64,000 nt of DNA from JBPCRW01 sp050996405. GTDB lineage: Bacteria > Acidobacteriota > Blastocatellia > Pyrinomonadales > Pyrinomonadaceae. Location: assembly GCA_050996405.1 (NCBI GenBank), contig JBPCRW010000020.1, forward strand, positions 1-64,000, read 5' to 3'. Shown here one piece after another: positions 36,460 through 46,158 of this stretch. The position numbers were made by a program, and so were the translations under genes. The notes beneath the pieces are model-generated. The model worked only from the letters and a program-made list of their open reading frames with translations, did not search any database and was not told the DNA's origin. Position 1 is the first letter of the stretch. Each line of letters starts with the position of its first letter.

Positions 36460-38610
36460 ATGAAAAAAACCATCAGAATTTTTTCCTTTGAAATCTTTTT
36501 GGCACTTTTGCTGATTAGCCCGCTTTACGCGCAGCAAACACAGACGAATGACGAAGTTGTAAAAGTCTCAACCAATTTAGTGCAGGTGGATGCCATTGTC
36601 ACAGACAAAAATGGAAATCCGATAACAAATTTAACCGCAAATGATTTTGAAATATTTCAGGACGGAAAGCCGCAAACGATAACCAATCTTTCTTATGTCA
36701 AGAGAAATGCAAATACCGAAGCGGCGAATCAAAATCAAGCTGCCAATAAACCGGATAAAAATACACCGCTCCCGCCGGTTGTTTCCAATCGCTCACCGGA
36801 ATTCGGGCGAATTCTTACATTTGTCATTGATGACGGCGGCTGTGACGCGACTTCTGCGGGAATTACGGCAATACGAAGCGGGTTAGAGAAATTTATTAAC
36901 GAACAAATGCAGCCGAACGATTCGGTCGCAATTTACCGGACGCGAGCCGGAAGTTCCCTTTTGCAGCAATATATATCCGATAAATCACAGCTTTTAAATA
37001 TCGTTCGGAAAATCAGATGGTATCCGCCGAACGGAATCTGCAACAACATTACAGGAACTGATTATGAACCGGCGCGGGATAACAGCACGGGAAAACCAAC
37101 CGGCGCGGGAACTTTTGAAAGCGATAGAGACAAACAAAATCGTGAAGCAATAACCGATTCGACAAAAGACCGGCAGGTAGCTGGTGTAATCGGCGTATTG
37201 AAATACGCCATCAACGGTTTGCAGCGAGTCGGCGGACGCAAAATACTTTTTCTGATGTCCGATTCATTGCCGATTTCCAACGGCAAAATCACTTTTCCCA
37301 ATGCCCTTGACGCGGCGCGTGATTTAACGGCTCTGGCAAATCGCGCGGCGGTGGTGATTAATACTATTGATGATAGAGGATTAAACGCCCCAATGGTGCA
37401 GGCATCTGATTATATGAATTCCGTCAAGGAAGATGTCCTGGCGGCAGATAAAGTTGTCAGCGCGCGGGCGGCGGATGATGACACCAGACAAAGCGGATTG
37501 TTTTACGCCGCCAACGAAACGGGCGGAAAATTTTACAAGAATATGAACTTTCTCGATAACCCAATCAAGCAGGCATTACAGTCGGAAACAGGATATTATT
37601 TGATTGGTTATCAGCCGGATGAAGATACTTTTAAAGGCAAAAAATTTCATAAGATTGAGATTAAATTGAAACGTCCCGATTTGATTAGCAGTTCGCGTTC
37701 GGGATTTTACGGAATCACCGACGATGCAATGCGCCCGAAACCGCGCACGGGTGACAGCGAACTTTATGACGCTCTCTCCGCTCCGCTTCCGAATGCGGAT
37801 ATGAATGTTCAGTTGTCGGCATATTTTGCGAACACGCCGGATAAGGGAAATATCATTCATGCCGTTTTATATATTGACGGCAAAGACATTTCATTTGTTA
37901 ATGACGCGGACGGGAAAAAGAAAGCTGTTTTTGATATTGTCGCCGTCACGCTTGACGAAAAAAATAAGGTAATTGACGATTCCAATCATACAAATACCGT
38001 TCACATTCCGCTTGAGCAAGCCGCGCAAATCCAGCAAAACGGTTTGATTTACACGGTTGACGTGCCGGTAAAAAATGCCGGAGTTTATACTTTCCGAACC
38101 GCTTTGCGCGATGCGGCGACCAAAAAACTCGGCTCGGCGAGTCAGGTCATCGAAGTTCCCGATTTGAAAAAGGATAAACTTTTCGTTTCCGGTTTGATTT
38201 TGAGCGGCGTAGATGCCAACGGAAAAATTTATCCGCCCGACGCGGCAAAAGCCGACAATGATTTTTCAACCGTCGTTTCAAAAGCGATTCCGGCAATCCG
38301 CCAGTTTCGTCGCAGTTCGATTGTCGCTTATGCGTATTCAATCTACAATGCGAAAGTTGACGCGACCGCCAATTAGCCTAACCTTTCCATACAAACGAAT
38401 TTATATCGTGACGGGAAACTTGTTTTCGAAGGAAAGCCGCAAAACGCGCAAATCGAAAAACAGCCTGATATGACGCGCATTCGTGATTACTCTTACCTGC
38501 GCCTGAATCCGGGTGTGCCGGTCGGCGATTACACTTTGCAGATTATTATTAAAGATTTGGCGACTAATCAGACGGCTAATCAGTCAGTTGATTTTGAAGT
38601 CGTCGAATAA
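36460..38610 (+). pseudogene. VWFA-related protein with an in-frame TAG
   Basis: A secreted protein of the acidobacterial VWFA-related family. A signal peptide (MKKTIRIFSFEIFLALLLIS to about AQQ) is followed by an N-terminal beta domain (STNLVQVDAIVTDKNGNPI), a VWA domain from about residue 120 and a C-terminal beta region. After residue 638 (NAKVDATAN) comes TAG, yet the frame continues for 77 more codons (PNLSIQTNLYRDGKLVFEGK to FEVVE, TAA). The paralogous fragment upstream and other family members continue through this point; CAG to TAG is the simplest change. The truncated product would lose only its final domain. Confidence 0.85.
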
Positions 38611-38683
38611 AAAAGACTGTCTTTTGAAAGTTGTAAAATCCAGGTTTGGCGAATGAAAATGCTAAACTTGGATTTTCGAGTTT

Positions 38684-40609
38684 ATGCACATTATTATCGG
38701 CACGGCGGGACATATTGACCACGGCAAAACCGCGCTCGTCAAAGCTCTGACTGGCATTGATGCCGACCGCCTGCCGGAAGAAAAACGGCGTGGGATTACA
38801 ATTGATTTAGGTTTTGCCGAAATGGATTTGGGCGACGTTCATATCGGTTTTGTGGATGTTCCGGGACACGAACGCTTCGTCAAAAATATGCTCGCCGGAG
38901 TTTCGGGAATTGACGCGGTCGCGCTCGTGATTGCGGCGGACGAAGGCGTGATGCCGCAAACCAGAGAACATTTCGACATCTGCCGCCTGCTCGAAACAAA
39001 AATCGGTTTAATCGTTTTGACAAAAGCCGATTTGGTTGACGTGGAGACGCTCGAAATCGTCAAACTCGAAACTGCGGAACTCGTCCAAAATTCGTTTCTC
39101 GAAAACGCTCCGGTCGTCGTCGTGAGCGCGAAAACCGGCGACGGCATCGCGGAATTAAAACAAACTTTGCGCGACATTTCAGAAAAAATTCCGGCGCGGA
39201 AAAATGAATCCGTCGCGCGTCTTCCGATTGACCGCGCGTTCAGCGTCAAAGGTTTCGGCGCGGTCGTCACGGGAACTTTATCGGCGGGCGAAATTTCAGA
39301 AGCGATTGAGATGGAAATTCTTCCGATTGGAAAAAAGGCGCGCGCGCGCGGTCTGCAAACTCACGGAAAAACAGTCGTAACGGCTTATGCCGGACAGCGT
39401 GTCGCCGTCAATCTCGGCGGCATCGAACGCGCGGAAATCGAACGCGGAATGGTTTTGTGTGAAAAAAATACTTTGAGCGCGACGCAGATTTTCGACGCGG
39501 AAATCGAAGTTTTGAAAGATGCTGAAAAAAGTCTGAAATCGCGCCAGCGCGTGCGCGTTCACATCGGAACAATCGAGGCTTTAGCCAGAGTTCGGATTTT
39601 AAACGAAACGGGCGAAATCGCGTCGGGCGCGAAAGATTTTGCACAATTGCGGCTCGAAATTCCGGTTGTTTGCCTGCCGTCCGACCGTTTTATCATTCGC
39701 AGTTATTCGCCGCCGATGACGATTGCGGGCGGAAAAATTCTCGACGCTCGCGCCGCCAAACATCGCCGCCGCGACATCGAAAAAACGCGGCAAATTCTCC
39801 GCAATCTAATCGAAGCCGAAGTCTCCGGCGACAGGGCGAAGCAATTAAAAATTTTTCTCGAAACATGCGGCGAAGGCGGCGCGAATTTTGCCGATTTACA
39901 AAAACGAACCGGCTGGCGCGCGCCAGTTTTACAAAAAGCGTTTGACGAATCCGTCGAAAAAAAATCTGTCGTTCGCGCCGAAAAATTTTACGTCGCGCGC
40001 GCGCCGTTTGAAAATTTAAAGAAAAAAACGCTCTCCAAAATCGCCGCTTATCATCGCTGCGAGCCGCTCGGCAAAGGCATTTTGCGCGAAACTCTGCGCG
40101 AGAAAATTTTTGCGCGCTTTGCGCCGGAGATTTTTCGCGCGACGCTTTCGAGTCTTGAAAAAGAAAATAAAATCGCGGCGGAAAAAGATTTTATCAGGCT
40201 CGCCGCGCACAGTCTTTCGCTCGCGCCGGACGAAAAAATTCTGTGCGACAGGCTGGAAAAAATTTACGCGGACGCGAAACTGGAAGTTCCGAGTTTGGAA
40301 AACGCGCTTGAGCAAACCATTCAAAACACGAAATCAAAACGCGACGCGGCGCGAAAAATTTTTCAGTTATTTTTAGATTCCGGCGAACTGGTAAAAGTGA
40401 CGGAAGATTTTTATTTCCGGCGCGCTTGTTTAGATAAATTGGTCGAGCAATTGAAAAATTTTGCGGCGCAAACGCCCGACCGTTTAATCGATGTTCCGGC
40501 TTTTAAAAATTTGGCGAATGTATCGCGCAAATACGCGATTCCGCTGCTCGAATTTTTCGACCGCGAAAAGATTACGCGCCGTGCCGGAGATAAGCGTTTG
40601 ATTCTATAA
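38684..40609 (+). CDS. selB: Selenocysteine-specific elongation factor SelB
   Basis: SelB delivers Sec-tRNA to UGA codons marked by a SECIS hairpin. The 641-residue protein has the GTPase G1 loop GHIDHGKT (9-16), DVPGHERFV and TKAD motifs, EF-Tu-like domains 2 and 3, and four winged-helix segments in the C-terminal half that bind SECIS. It implies selenoproteins in the organism, but selA, selC and selD are not in the window, and I found no in-frame UGA in any gene. It converges on the OmpA-type gene with a shared terminator. Confidence 0.95.
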   Translation: MHIIIGTAGHIDHGKTALVKALTGIDADRLPEEKRRGITIDLGFAEMDLGDVHIGFVDVPGHERFVKNMLAGVSGIDAVALVIAADEGVMPQTREHFDICRLLETKIGLIVLTKADLVDVETLEIVKLETAELVQNSFLENAPVVVVSAKTGDGIAELKQTLRDISEKIPARKNESVARLPIDRAFSVKGFGAVVTGTLSAGEISEAIEMEILPIGKKARARGLQTHGKTVVTAYAGQRVAVNLGGIERAEIERGMVLCEKNTLSATQIFDAEIEVLKDAEKSLKSRQRVRVHIGTIEALARVRILNETGEIASGAKDFAQLRLEIPVVCLPSDRFIIRSYSPPMTIAGGKILDARAAKHRRRDIEKTRQILRNLIEAEVSGDRAKQLKIFLETCGEGGANFADLQKRTGWRAPVLQKAFDESVEKKSVVRAEKFYVARAPFENLKKKTLSKIAAYHRCEPLGKGILRETLREKIFARFAPEIFRATLSSLEKENKIAAEKDFIRLAAHSLSLAPDEKILCDRLEKIYADAKLEVPSLENALEQTIQNTKSKRDAARKIFQLFLDSGELVKVTEDFYFRRACLDKLVEQLKNFAAQTPDRLIDVPAFKNLANVSRKYAIPLLEFFDREKITRRAGDKRLIL

Positions 40610-40611
40610 AT

Positions 40612-40647
40612 AAAAAGCCGGACGATGAAATTATCGTCCGGCTTTTT
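40612..40647. terminator. Strong bidirectional terminator
   Basis: AAAAAGCCGGACGAT and ATCGTCCGGCTTTTT form a 15-bp perfect hairpin with a 6-nt loop (GAAATT). Both arms end in A or T runs, so it can stop selB on the plus strand and the OmpA-type gene on the minus strand. Confidence 0.95.
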
Positions 40648-40651
40648 CGAT

Positions 40652-41974
40652 TTAATTCATAATCGCTTTGTAAGCAATCCGGCGATTTTGAAATTTATGT
40701 TCGGGCGTGTCGTTCGCCACTTTCGGCGATTTTGCGCCGTAACCGCGAATTTCCAGCATATTGGCGTTGACACCAAAACCGACGAGCGCGTCGCGGACGG
40801 CTTTGGCGCGATTTTCGGAAAGCGGCTGATTCGTGGCATCGCTTCCGTCGCTGTCCGTGTGTCCGCCGACTTCGATTTTTACATTCGGAGCTTTTGCCGC
40901 GAGTTTTTTCATATAACCCGCCGCTTTTTGCAAAAAAGGCTTATCGGTATCTTTAATGTCAAACTTTCTGACATCAAATTTGATGATGTAAAGATTCATC
41001 GCATCGAGCAAATCCTGAACGGAAAAATTATCGCCGAGTTTGTCGAGCGCGTCGTTGGCGCAGTTGGCGGCTTTGGCTTCTTCGCCCGGTTTGAAATCTT
41101 TGCAATCGTTATTTACTGGCGGTGGAGTTGAAACATCAAGTTTTGGCTGCTGCGCGATGACTTCTTTCGTGTCGCCGTCTTTGCCTTCGACATCCTTCGA
41201 GTCATCGGCAAAACCATTATGTTTGATAACGATTTTTCTTTGTCCGGCTTTGATGTTTTGCAGTCTGACCGAACCGTCGGGCGAACTGATGCCCCAGCGC
41301 GAACCGTCAATAAAAATTTCGCTGCCGGGCTGCGTTCCTTTAACGACGACATCAAAACCGCTGGTTTTGATGAAGAAAAAATAGACAATCGATAAAACGG
41401 CGACGGCAAAAATAAACATCGCCGCGAGTCCGGCGGAAGCCCAGAGCCACGACGGAACGCCGCTCTTCTTTTCCGCTTTTTTTTCAGCTTCGGCTTGAGC
41501 GGCGGGAGTCGGCGGAAGATTCTGATACTTGGCGCGTTCGGCTTCCGGCAATTGAAAATAAGGCATCGTCGCGTTATTTTCATTTCGCTTGCCGCCGCCG
41601 AAATCTTCCTGACCGGAATCGCGCGGCGGGAGATTGATATTTGCCTGCGTCGCGCCCCAATCGGAATCTTTCGGCTGATTTTGCGGCGCAAAAGTTTTAC
41701 CGAAATCGTCGTTCGGCTGCCGTCCCGGAATAAAAGTTTTACCGAAGTCTTCGTTCGGCTGATTACGCGGAACGTTGACGTTATGCGCGGTTTTCCCCCA
41801 TTCATCGGCGGGCGGCGCGTTTTTCGGAGAATAATTGTAATTGGTTTTTCCCCAGTCGTTTGAAAAATCTTCGCGCGGCGGCGGTAAATTTTCGCGCGGA
41901 ATTTTGATACTCGGCGTGGTTTTGGAAAAATCGTCGGGCGGTAATTTTTTCGGGTAGCGGTCGGAATCGTTCAC
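40652..41974 (-). CDS. Trans-membrane OmpA/PEGA-like protein with D-x-GKT repeats
   Basis: A 440-residue protein. Residues 1-170 are Pro/Asn-rich and contain seven related motifs: DDFSKT 14, NDWGKT 39, DEWGKT 57, EDFGKT 75, DDFGKT 89, SDWGAT 104, EDFGGG 123. A basic stretch and one membrane helix (about 177-202) follow, then a PEGA-like beta domain (PGSEIFIDGSRWG) and an OmpA peptidoglycan-binding domain (GGHTDSDGSD, LSENRAKAVRDAL). Positive-inside logic places the repeats in the cytosol and the OmpA domain at the wall. The GTG start has AAGGAG 7 nt upstream. The repeats may be phosphothreonine sites; that is inference. Confidence 0.85.
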   Translation of the reverse strand: MNDSDRYPKKLPPDDFSKTTPSIKIPRENLPPPREDFSNDWGKTNYNYSPKNAPPADEWGKTAHNVNVPRNQPNEDFGKTFIPGRQPNDDFGKTFAPQNQPKDSDWGATQANINLPPRDSGQEDFGGGKRNENNATMPYFQLPEAERAKYQNLPPTPAAQAEAEKKAEKKSGVPSWLWASAGLAAMFIFAVAVLSIVYFFFIKTSGFDVVVKGTQPGSEIFIDGSRWGISSPDGSVRLQNIKAGQRKIVIKHNGFADDSKDVEGKDGDTKEVIAQQPKLDVSTPPPVNNDCKDFKPGEEAKAANCANDALDKLGDNFSVQDLLDAMNLYIIKFDVRKFDIKDTDKPFLQKAAGYMKKLAAKAPNVKIEVGGHTDSDGSDATNQPLSENRAKAVRDALVGFGVNANMLEIRGYGAKSPKVANDTPEHKFQNRRIAYKAIMN

Positions 41975-42044
41975 GGCGCGTCTCCTTCGGATTCAGAATT
42001 GACGAAAGAATTATAACCTTTTTGCGCCAAACTCAAAGCCCGCG

Positions 42045-42131
42045 TTGGTAATAAGTAATTGGCAGAGGACGAATGATAAATAAGAAAATTATTTTATCTG
42101 CTCCCAATTACCAATTACTTATTACCAATTA
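42045..42131. repeat. Inverted repeat of ATTGGTAATAAGT units
   Basis: The left arm (TTGGTAATAAGTAATTGG) and the right arm (CCAATTACCAATTACTTATTA and flank) pair with a loop of about 40 nt. The unit (TTACCAA/TTACTTA) is a variant of family A. The right end touches the stop codon of the VWFA gene at 42132. Confidence 0.7.
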
Positions 42132-43037
42132 CTATTTCACATTCGGCGGATTGGCATTTTTCGTGCGAACCGTGATGCCGTCGTCGCCAATCAGAAACAA
42201 GTGGCGCGAATCATACGAAGAATTATCGGTCGGCGAATAAGACAGCAGATAACGGCTTTTGCGAAGCTCGTCGCAAATGGATTTGGCGGCGGTTTGCGGG
42301 TCTTCAAAATCGAAAATTTTGCCGCCCGTGCCTTCGGTCAACTGCGTAATAACTTCCTGCGGTTTCGGCTGGTTGCGGCGATACGCGCCGCCCGTGCGGT
42401 CTGGAATCTGAAGCGCGTAAAGGGTTATATCGTCGCGCTGAAGTTCGGCTAAAATTTGTTCAAACTGCGTCGTGCTTCCTCTGTCCAAACCATCGCTGAT
42501 TAACACAATCGCGGTTTTGCGCGTTCCCGGCATCAACGGCTGCAAAACATCGCTGACGCTGGCACTAAGCGCGTCGAATAAATACGGATTTCCCTGTTTG
42601 CGAAAAGTCGAAAGCGAGACTTCGATTTTTTTCGCCTCGTCCGACCATTCTTGAATTATTTCCGGTTTTTCGTCGTAAGCGATAACGTAAAGCTGGTCGC
42701 CTTCAAAAATTTCGTAAGCAAATTCCATCACTGCCGCTTTCAATTTCTCGACATCCGGTCGAATGGTTTGCGAGTTGTCAACCAGAATCACGATGCGCGC
42801 GGGCGATGGGTCAAACGCAAAATTTTTGATTTTCTGCTCGACTCCGTTTTCGTAAAGCGATAAATCCTGGAGTTTTACGGGTGTCGCGGAATTACTGGCG
42901 CGCATTGCCGAAACACTGATAATCATTCCGCTGTCGTCGGTCGTTTTTACGTTCCGGCGCGATTGCGCGCCCGCAAAAACGGCACACGACAAAAAGCAGA
43001 AAATTAATACCGCAATTTTTTTAACCTGCAAATGCAT
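42132..43037 (-). CDS. VWFA-related acidobacterial secreted protein
   Basis: An intact 301-residue member of the VWFA-related family (TIGR03436 type). The signal peptide ends near FAGAQS; a short N-terminal beta region contains LSLYENGVEQKI; the VWA domain has an MIDAS motif DNSQT, with later Thr and Asp positions in TRKTAIVLISDGLD. Such proteins probably bind metal-dependent ligands outside the cell. It is the last gene of a minus-strand pair with the FmdB-like gene, 6 nt apart. Confidence 0.88.
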   Translation of the reverse strand: MHLQVKKIAVLIFCFLSCAVFAGAQSRRNVKTTDDSGMIISVSAMRASNSATPVKLQDLSLYENGVEQKIKNFAFDPSPARIVILVDNSQTIRPDVEKLKAAVMEFAYEIFEGDQLYVIAYDEKPEIIQEWSDEAKKIEVSLSTFRKQGNPYLFDALSASVSDVLQPLMPGTRKTAIVLISDGLDRGSTTQFEQILAELQRDDITLYALQIPDRTGGAYRRNQPKPQEVITQLTEGTGGKIFDFEDPQTAAKSICDELRKSRYLLSYSPTDNSSYDSRHLFLIGDDGITVRTKNANPPNVK

Positions 43038-43043
43038 CGCATC

Positions 43044-43358
43044 TCATTCTTTTGAAGAAGTCTTAGTATCTGCTTTCTTGGATGCAGAATCCGGCTTGGC
43101 GGTTGATTCAGTCGCCGAACTTTTTTCAGAACTATTCGGCGTTTCGCTTTTCTTTTCATCCTTTGTTTCGGGTTTTCCTTTGTTTGCGTAATCGGTCACA
43201 TACCAGCCTTCGCCTTTGAACTGAAAGCCCGAACGCGACACTTGTTTTTCGAGTTTTCCGCCGCAGTCTTCGCAGACGGTTAAAGGCTCGTCGGAAATTT
43301 TCCGCATTTTCTCGACGTGCTTTCCGCACGCCTGACATTTGTATTCGTAAATCGGCAT
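43044..43358 (-). CDS. FmdB-type zinc ribbon protein
   Basis: A 104-residue regulator-like protein. The N-terminal zinc ribbon has MPIYEYKCQACG and VCEDCG, two CxxC pairs, and is the FmdB/CxxC_CXXC_SSSS family form. Residues 60-104 are Lys/Ser/Thr-rich and disordered. Its function is unknown in most bacteria. It lies 6 nt upstream of the VWFA gene and is divergent from the creatininase gene. Confidence 0.85.
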   Translation of the reverse strand: MPIYEYKCQACGKHVEKMRKISDEPLTVCEDCGGKLEKQVSRSGFQFKGEGWYVTDYANKGKPETKDEKKSETPNSSEKSSATESTAKPDSASKKADTKTSSKE

Positions 43359-43493
43359 AAAATTATTTCAGAAATTTATAAAAATAATACCAAATTAACC
43401 CGTATAAAAAAACGTTATTTACTATTCGATAATGTAGAATTAAAATTTAGAATAAAAAATTCCCTTGATTTTTATCCTTTTTGGAGAAGTTAT

Positions 43494-44321
43494 ATGAATA
43501 AAATTTCTATTGCGGCTACCGTTCTGCTGGCTGTTTTGACGCAGATAAATATGGCTCAAAGCGCGAAGGATGTAGTTTCGACGCGCGAAATGGAGCGTAT
43601 CAACTGGATGGAATTTAAAGATGCTGTCCCGTCGAAAATAAATACCGTGCTGCTGCCGACCGGAACTCTAGAGCCGCACGGGGTAATAAATAACGGCGCG
43701 GATATTACTGCGCCGTTAGCGATGGCGCGCGATATTGCGCGGCGGACAAACGCGATGATTGCGCCGGTTTTGCCCTACGGAATTACGGGCGCGATGGCGG
43801 ATTATCCGGGAGCGTTTCAGATTACCGAAAGCGCGTATCGCCCGTTCGTCAAACAGATTATGGAAGGCTTGGCGAAAAATGGTTTCAAAAATATTATTAT
43901 CTTAAATGGTCACGGCGGCGGGCAAACCGCCGTTCTACAATCGGTCGCGGCGGAAGTTTCGGCGGAGCGTCACGTCCGAACTCTAGTCATCAATTGGTGG
44001 TCATTTGCGTCAGACGAAACAAAAGAAGTTTTCGGCGAAGACGGCGGACACGCCGGTTTGAACGAAACCGCGTATATTCAGGCAGTTGACCCGACGCTCG
44101 TCCATCCCGAAAAATACAATGACGATTTGGCGACCGCTTATCCGCCTGCCGGAACTTGGTCGGCTGTGCCGTTTCCTTCGTCAATCGGGCTTTATCAAAA
44201 AGGTCAGGGCTATCCGAAATTCGACCAGAAAAAAGCCGATTTGTATTTTCGCAAAGTCAACGATAAAGTCGCTAATTTGATAATCGAAGTCGTGCGAAAA
44301 TGGGATATGGCTGGAGTTTAA
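43494..44321 (+). CDS. Secreted creatininase-family amidohydrolase
   Basis: A 275-residue creatininase/FAPy deformylase-fold hydrolase with a signal peptide (MNKISIAATVLLAVLTQINM), which is unusual for a family that is mostly cytosolic. Metal-binding residues are visible in GTLEPHGVINNGADITAP (Glu, His, Asp), LNGHGGGQT and EDGGHAGLNETA. ATG 43494 has a TTGGAGAAG site; upstream frame codons are A/T-rich and not conserved. The substrate is unknown; possibilities are cyclic amides in the periplasm. Confidence 0.85.
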   Translation: MNKISIAATVLLAVLTQINMAQSAKDVVSTREMERINWMEFKDAVPSKINTVLLPTGTLEPHGVINNGADITAPLAMARDIARRTNAMIAPVLPYGITGAMADYPGAFQITESAYRPFVKQIMEGLAKNGFKNIIILNGHGGGQTAVLQSVAAEVSAERHVRTLVINWWSFASDETKEVFGEDGGHAGLNETAYIQAVDPTLVHPEKYNDDLATAYPPAGTWSAVPFPSSIGLYQKGQGYPKFDQKKADLYFRKVNDKVANLIIEVVRKWDMAGV

Positions 44322-44335
44322 AAATTAAAAAGAAA

Positions 44336-44409
44336 TAGCCACAAAAAAACACAAAAGACACAAAAAATTTTGATTTTTCTTTTGTGTTTCTTGTGCTTTT
44401 TTGTGGCTA
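44336..44409. repeat. Family B inverted repeat (cacaaaa units)
   Basis: The left arm (TAGCCACAAAAAAACACAAAAG and flank) pairs with the right arm (CTTTTGTGTTTC, then TTTTTTGTGGCTA) across about 8 nt. It lies between the convergent creatininase and GrdB-like genes and may work as a bidirectional terminator. Confidence 0.85.
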
Positions 44410-44428
44410 TTTTTCCCTCCGGCTGATT

Positions 44429-45292
44429 CTATTTTTCGCCGCGCGATTTTTCCGTTTCGGTTTCCAAATCGACCGCCAGTTTTTTGATGCTCGGCTGGTC
44501 GAGCGGCTCAATCCAGCGCAGGGCTTCGTCCAGCACGCGCAGTTGATATTCCTTCCAATTAGGTTTGCCGACAACGCTTCCGAATTCGCCTCTGTAAAAA
44601 CCGCAGCGCGGCGGTCGGACTTTATCGACCACATTTCGCTCGACGGCAAGCATCATCGTCGGGATTCCGGCGAGTTCGACGGCGCGCGCAACCAGCGCGA
44701 TTGTTTGATGACACAGCCGCGAAGCCGGAATGAGCAGTGCGGCTTGGACTTCGTAACGCTGTAATCTTTCGGCGATTTTCGGCGCGAGTTCGTCGGCAGC
44801 CAGCCGCGCGTTCGGAATAAATCCATTAAAACTCCACCAGACATTGTTCAAATTTCCAATCACGCCATTTGCCTGATATTCCTGCAATCTTTCAATCGGA
44901 ATCTGCGCGTTTCGATCTTGCCGGACGGCGGTCGGGTCATAACCTCGCGCGGCATATTGCAAATCTCCGGCTTCGACTTCGACCGGAATTTCGCGGAAAC
45001 TCGCGTCGCCGTCACGCACCGTCAAATCAAACGGATTTGTGCCGTCAATATATGCTCCGGCGGAAGAAATCAAAGCCAGATTGAGCATCGGCAGAGCGCG
45101 TCTGGCGGGCGTAAAAGGCGCGTGGGTATTTTCGACAAAATTATAATTTTTCAAATCGTCGCCGCCGCGCCAGTGCGAATAACGTCCCGACCAATTGCCG
45201 ATATTTTCAATTATCGACGGTTTGCGAATGAATTCATCTTCTCTTACCAAACCGAAACGGCGTTCGATATTTCCTTTAATCGTATTCAACAT
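44429..45292 (-). CDS. GrdB-like (reductase selenoprotein B family) protein
   Basis: A 287-residue protein of the glycine/sarcosine/betaine/D-proline reductase B family. Family marks are ALISSAGAYIDG, GDASFREIP, IPIERLQEYQANGVIGNL and LCHQTIALVARAVELAGIPT. In selenoprotein relatives a Sec or Cys pairs with the Cys of LCHQT; here that position is Ser (SRLC, codon TCG), so only one redox Cys remains. The stop is TAG. The clostridial reductase operon is missing, so the reaction is not known. SelB is about 4 kb away. Confidence 0.75.
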   Translation of the reverse strand: MLNTIKGNIERRFGLVREDEFIRKPSIIENIGNWSGRYSHWRGGDDLKNYNFVENTHAPFTPARRALPMLNLALISSAGAYIDGTNPFDLTVRDGDASFREIPVEVEAGDLQYAARGYDPTAVRQDRNAQIPIERLQEYQANGVIGNLNNVWWSFNGFIPNARLAADELAPKIAERLQRYEVQAALLIPASRLCHQTIALVARAVELAGIPTMMLAVERNVVDKVRPPRCGFYRGEFGSVVGKPNWKEYQLRVLDEALRWIEPLDQPSIKKLAVDLETETEKSRGEK

Positions 45293-45400
45293 TTATTTTA
45301 TAAAATATGATTTTCTCTAGATCAAAAACACAAATCGAGCAGACAGCAGACTGCGGATAAATTTACTGAAAACCGCGAAAATCCGCCTGCGCGCCGACAT

Positions 45401-45949
45401 TCAGAATTTTTTTGTTTGAGAAAATTTCGTAAAATCGAAATCGTTTGCCGGTTTCTGAATAATTTCCTTCGGCTTATAAATAATCGAGAAAAACAAAACC
45501 AGCGCGGCAATCATCGCCGTCAGCAAAATCCAGACCGAAACCTGGTGCAGTTCGTTAAAAGCCAAACGCTGCGGGTCGGCGGCGGCTAAGTCTTCCAGCG
45601 GTCGTCCGATTGAAGCGCGTAAGTTTTGCATTTTCCAGCCGATGTAAAATTGTCCGGCGGCGCAGGCAAGCGTTAAAACTAACGCCAAAAGTCTTTCAAT
45701 CCAAATCAAAAAACTTTTCCTCGTCAATATGAAAGAACTTAACAACAGAATCAGCCCGATTGCCATTCCGCTGTAATTGACGATTGCCAGCGTGCGGCTA
45801 ACCAACGCGCCCGCAAGTTCGGTCGAAGGCAAAACGGCAAACGCGCTTTGCGCGACGGCAAAACTGAAAAACAACGCCGCGCCGAGCCACAAACCCGCCA
45901 GCAGTTTTCTGAAATCCGCCCAAATGCTTATTAAATTAAACTTAAACAT
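45401..45949 (-). CDS. DUF4149 membrane protein
   Basis: A 182-residue polytopic protein with four helices (about residues 14-36, 48-72, 82-103 and 140-163), of the DUF4149/TMEM205-like family of unknown function. I start it at MFKFNLISIW (45949); an upstream ATG at 46015 adds 22 less convincing residues. It is divergent from the histidine kinase gene. Confidence 0.72.
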   Translation of the reverse strand: MFKFNLISIWADFRKLLAGLWLGAALFFSFAVAQSAFAVLPSTELAGALVSRTLAIVNYSGMAIGLILLLSSFILTRKSFLIWIERLLALVLTLACAAGQFYIGWKMQNLRASIGRPLEDLAAADPQRLAFNELHQVSVWILLTAMIAALVLFFSIIYKPKEIIQKPANDFDFTKFSQTKKF

Positions 45950-46033
45950 CAGAAAATTATTATGTAGTTTTTTATAAAAAAGGGCAAAAGCTGAATCGGA
46001 ATATCTCAAAAACAATCTGAAGGATTATTTCCC

Positions 46034-46063
46034 TTGATTTCAATCAAAAAATTGTTGCATAAT
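46034..46063 (+). promoter_or_regulatory. Candidate promoter of the histidine kinase gene
   Basis: TTGATT (46034-46039) and CATAAT (46058-46063) are 18 nt apart, about 95 nt upstream of the kinase ATG. Confidence 0.4.
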
Positions 46064-46074
46064 CATTGTGGCAA

Positions 46075-46103
46075 AACATTGTTTTTGCTTCACAAACAAT
46101 GTT
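46075..46103. promoter_or_regulatory. Perfect 10-bp inverted repeat before the kinase gene
   Basis: AACATTGTTT and AAACAATGTT form a perfect inverted repeat with a 9-nt centre just downstream of the predicted promoter. Related half-sites (ATTGTTGC, CATTGTGG) flank it. It may be an operator or a leader hairpin. Confidence 0.45.
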
Positions 46104-46158
46104 GCTTTTTCACAATCCCGAATAATTTCTTTTCATCACATCGATTAAATAATCTGCT

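Noticed and set aside
38684..45292. Local selenoprotein operon
   Set aside because: No selA, selC, selD, in-frame UGA or SECIS-like hairpin near a UGA was found between selB and the GrdB-like gene; they lie on opposite strands with unrelated genes between.
45293..45400. Small gene between the GrdB-like and DUF4149 genes
   Set aside because: Only a short frame overlapping the DUF4149 gene end is present, with no start signal or recognisable sequence.
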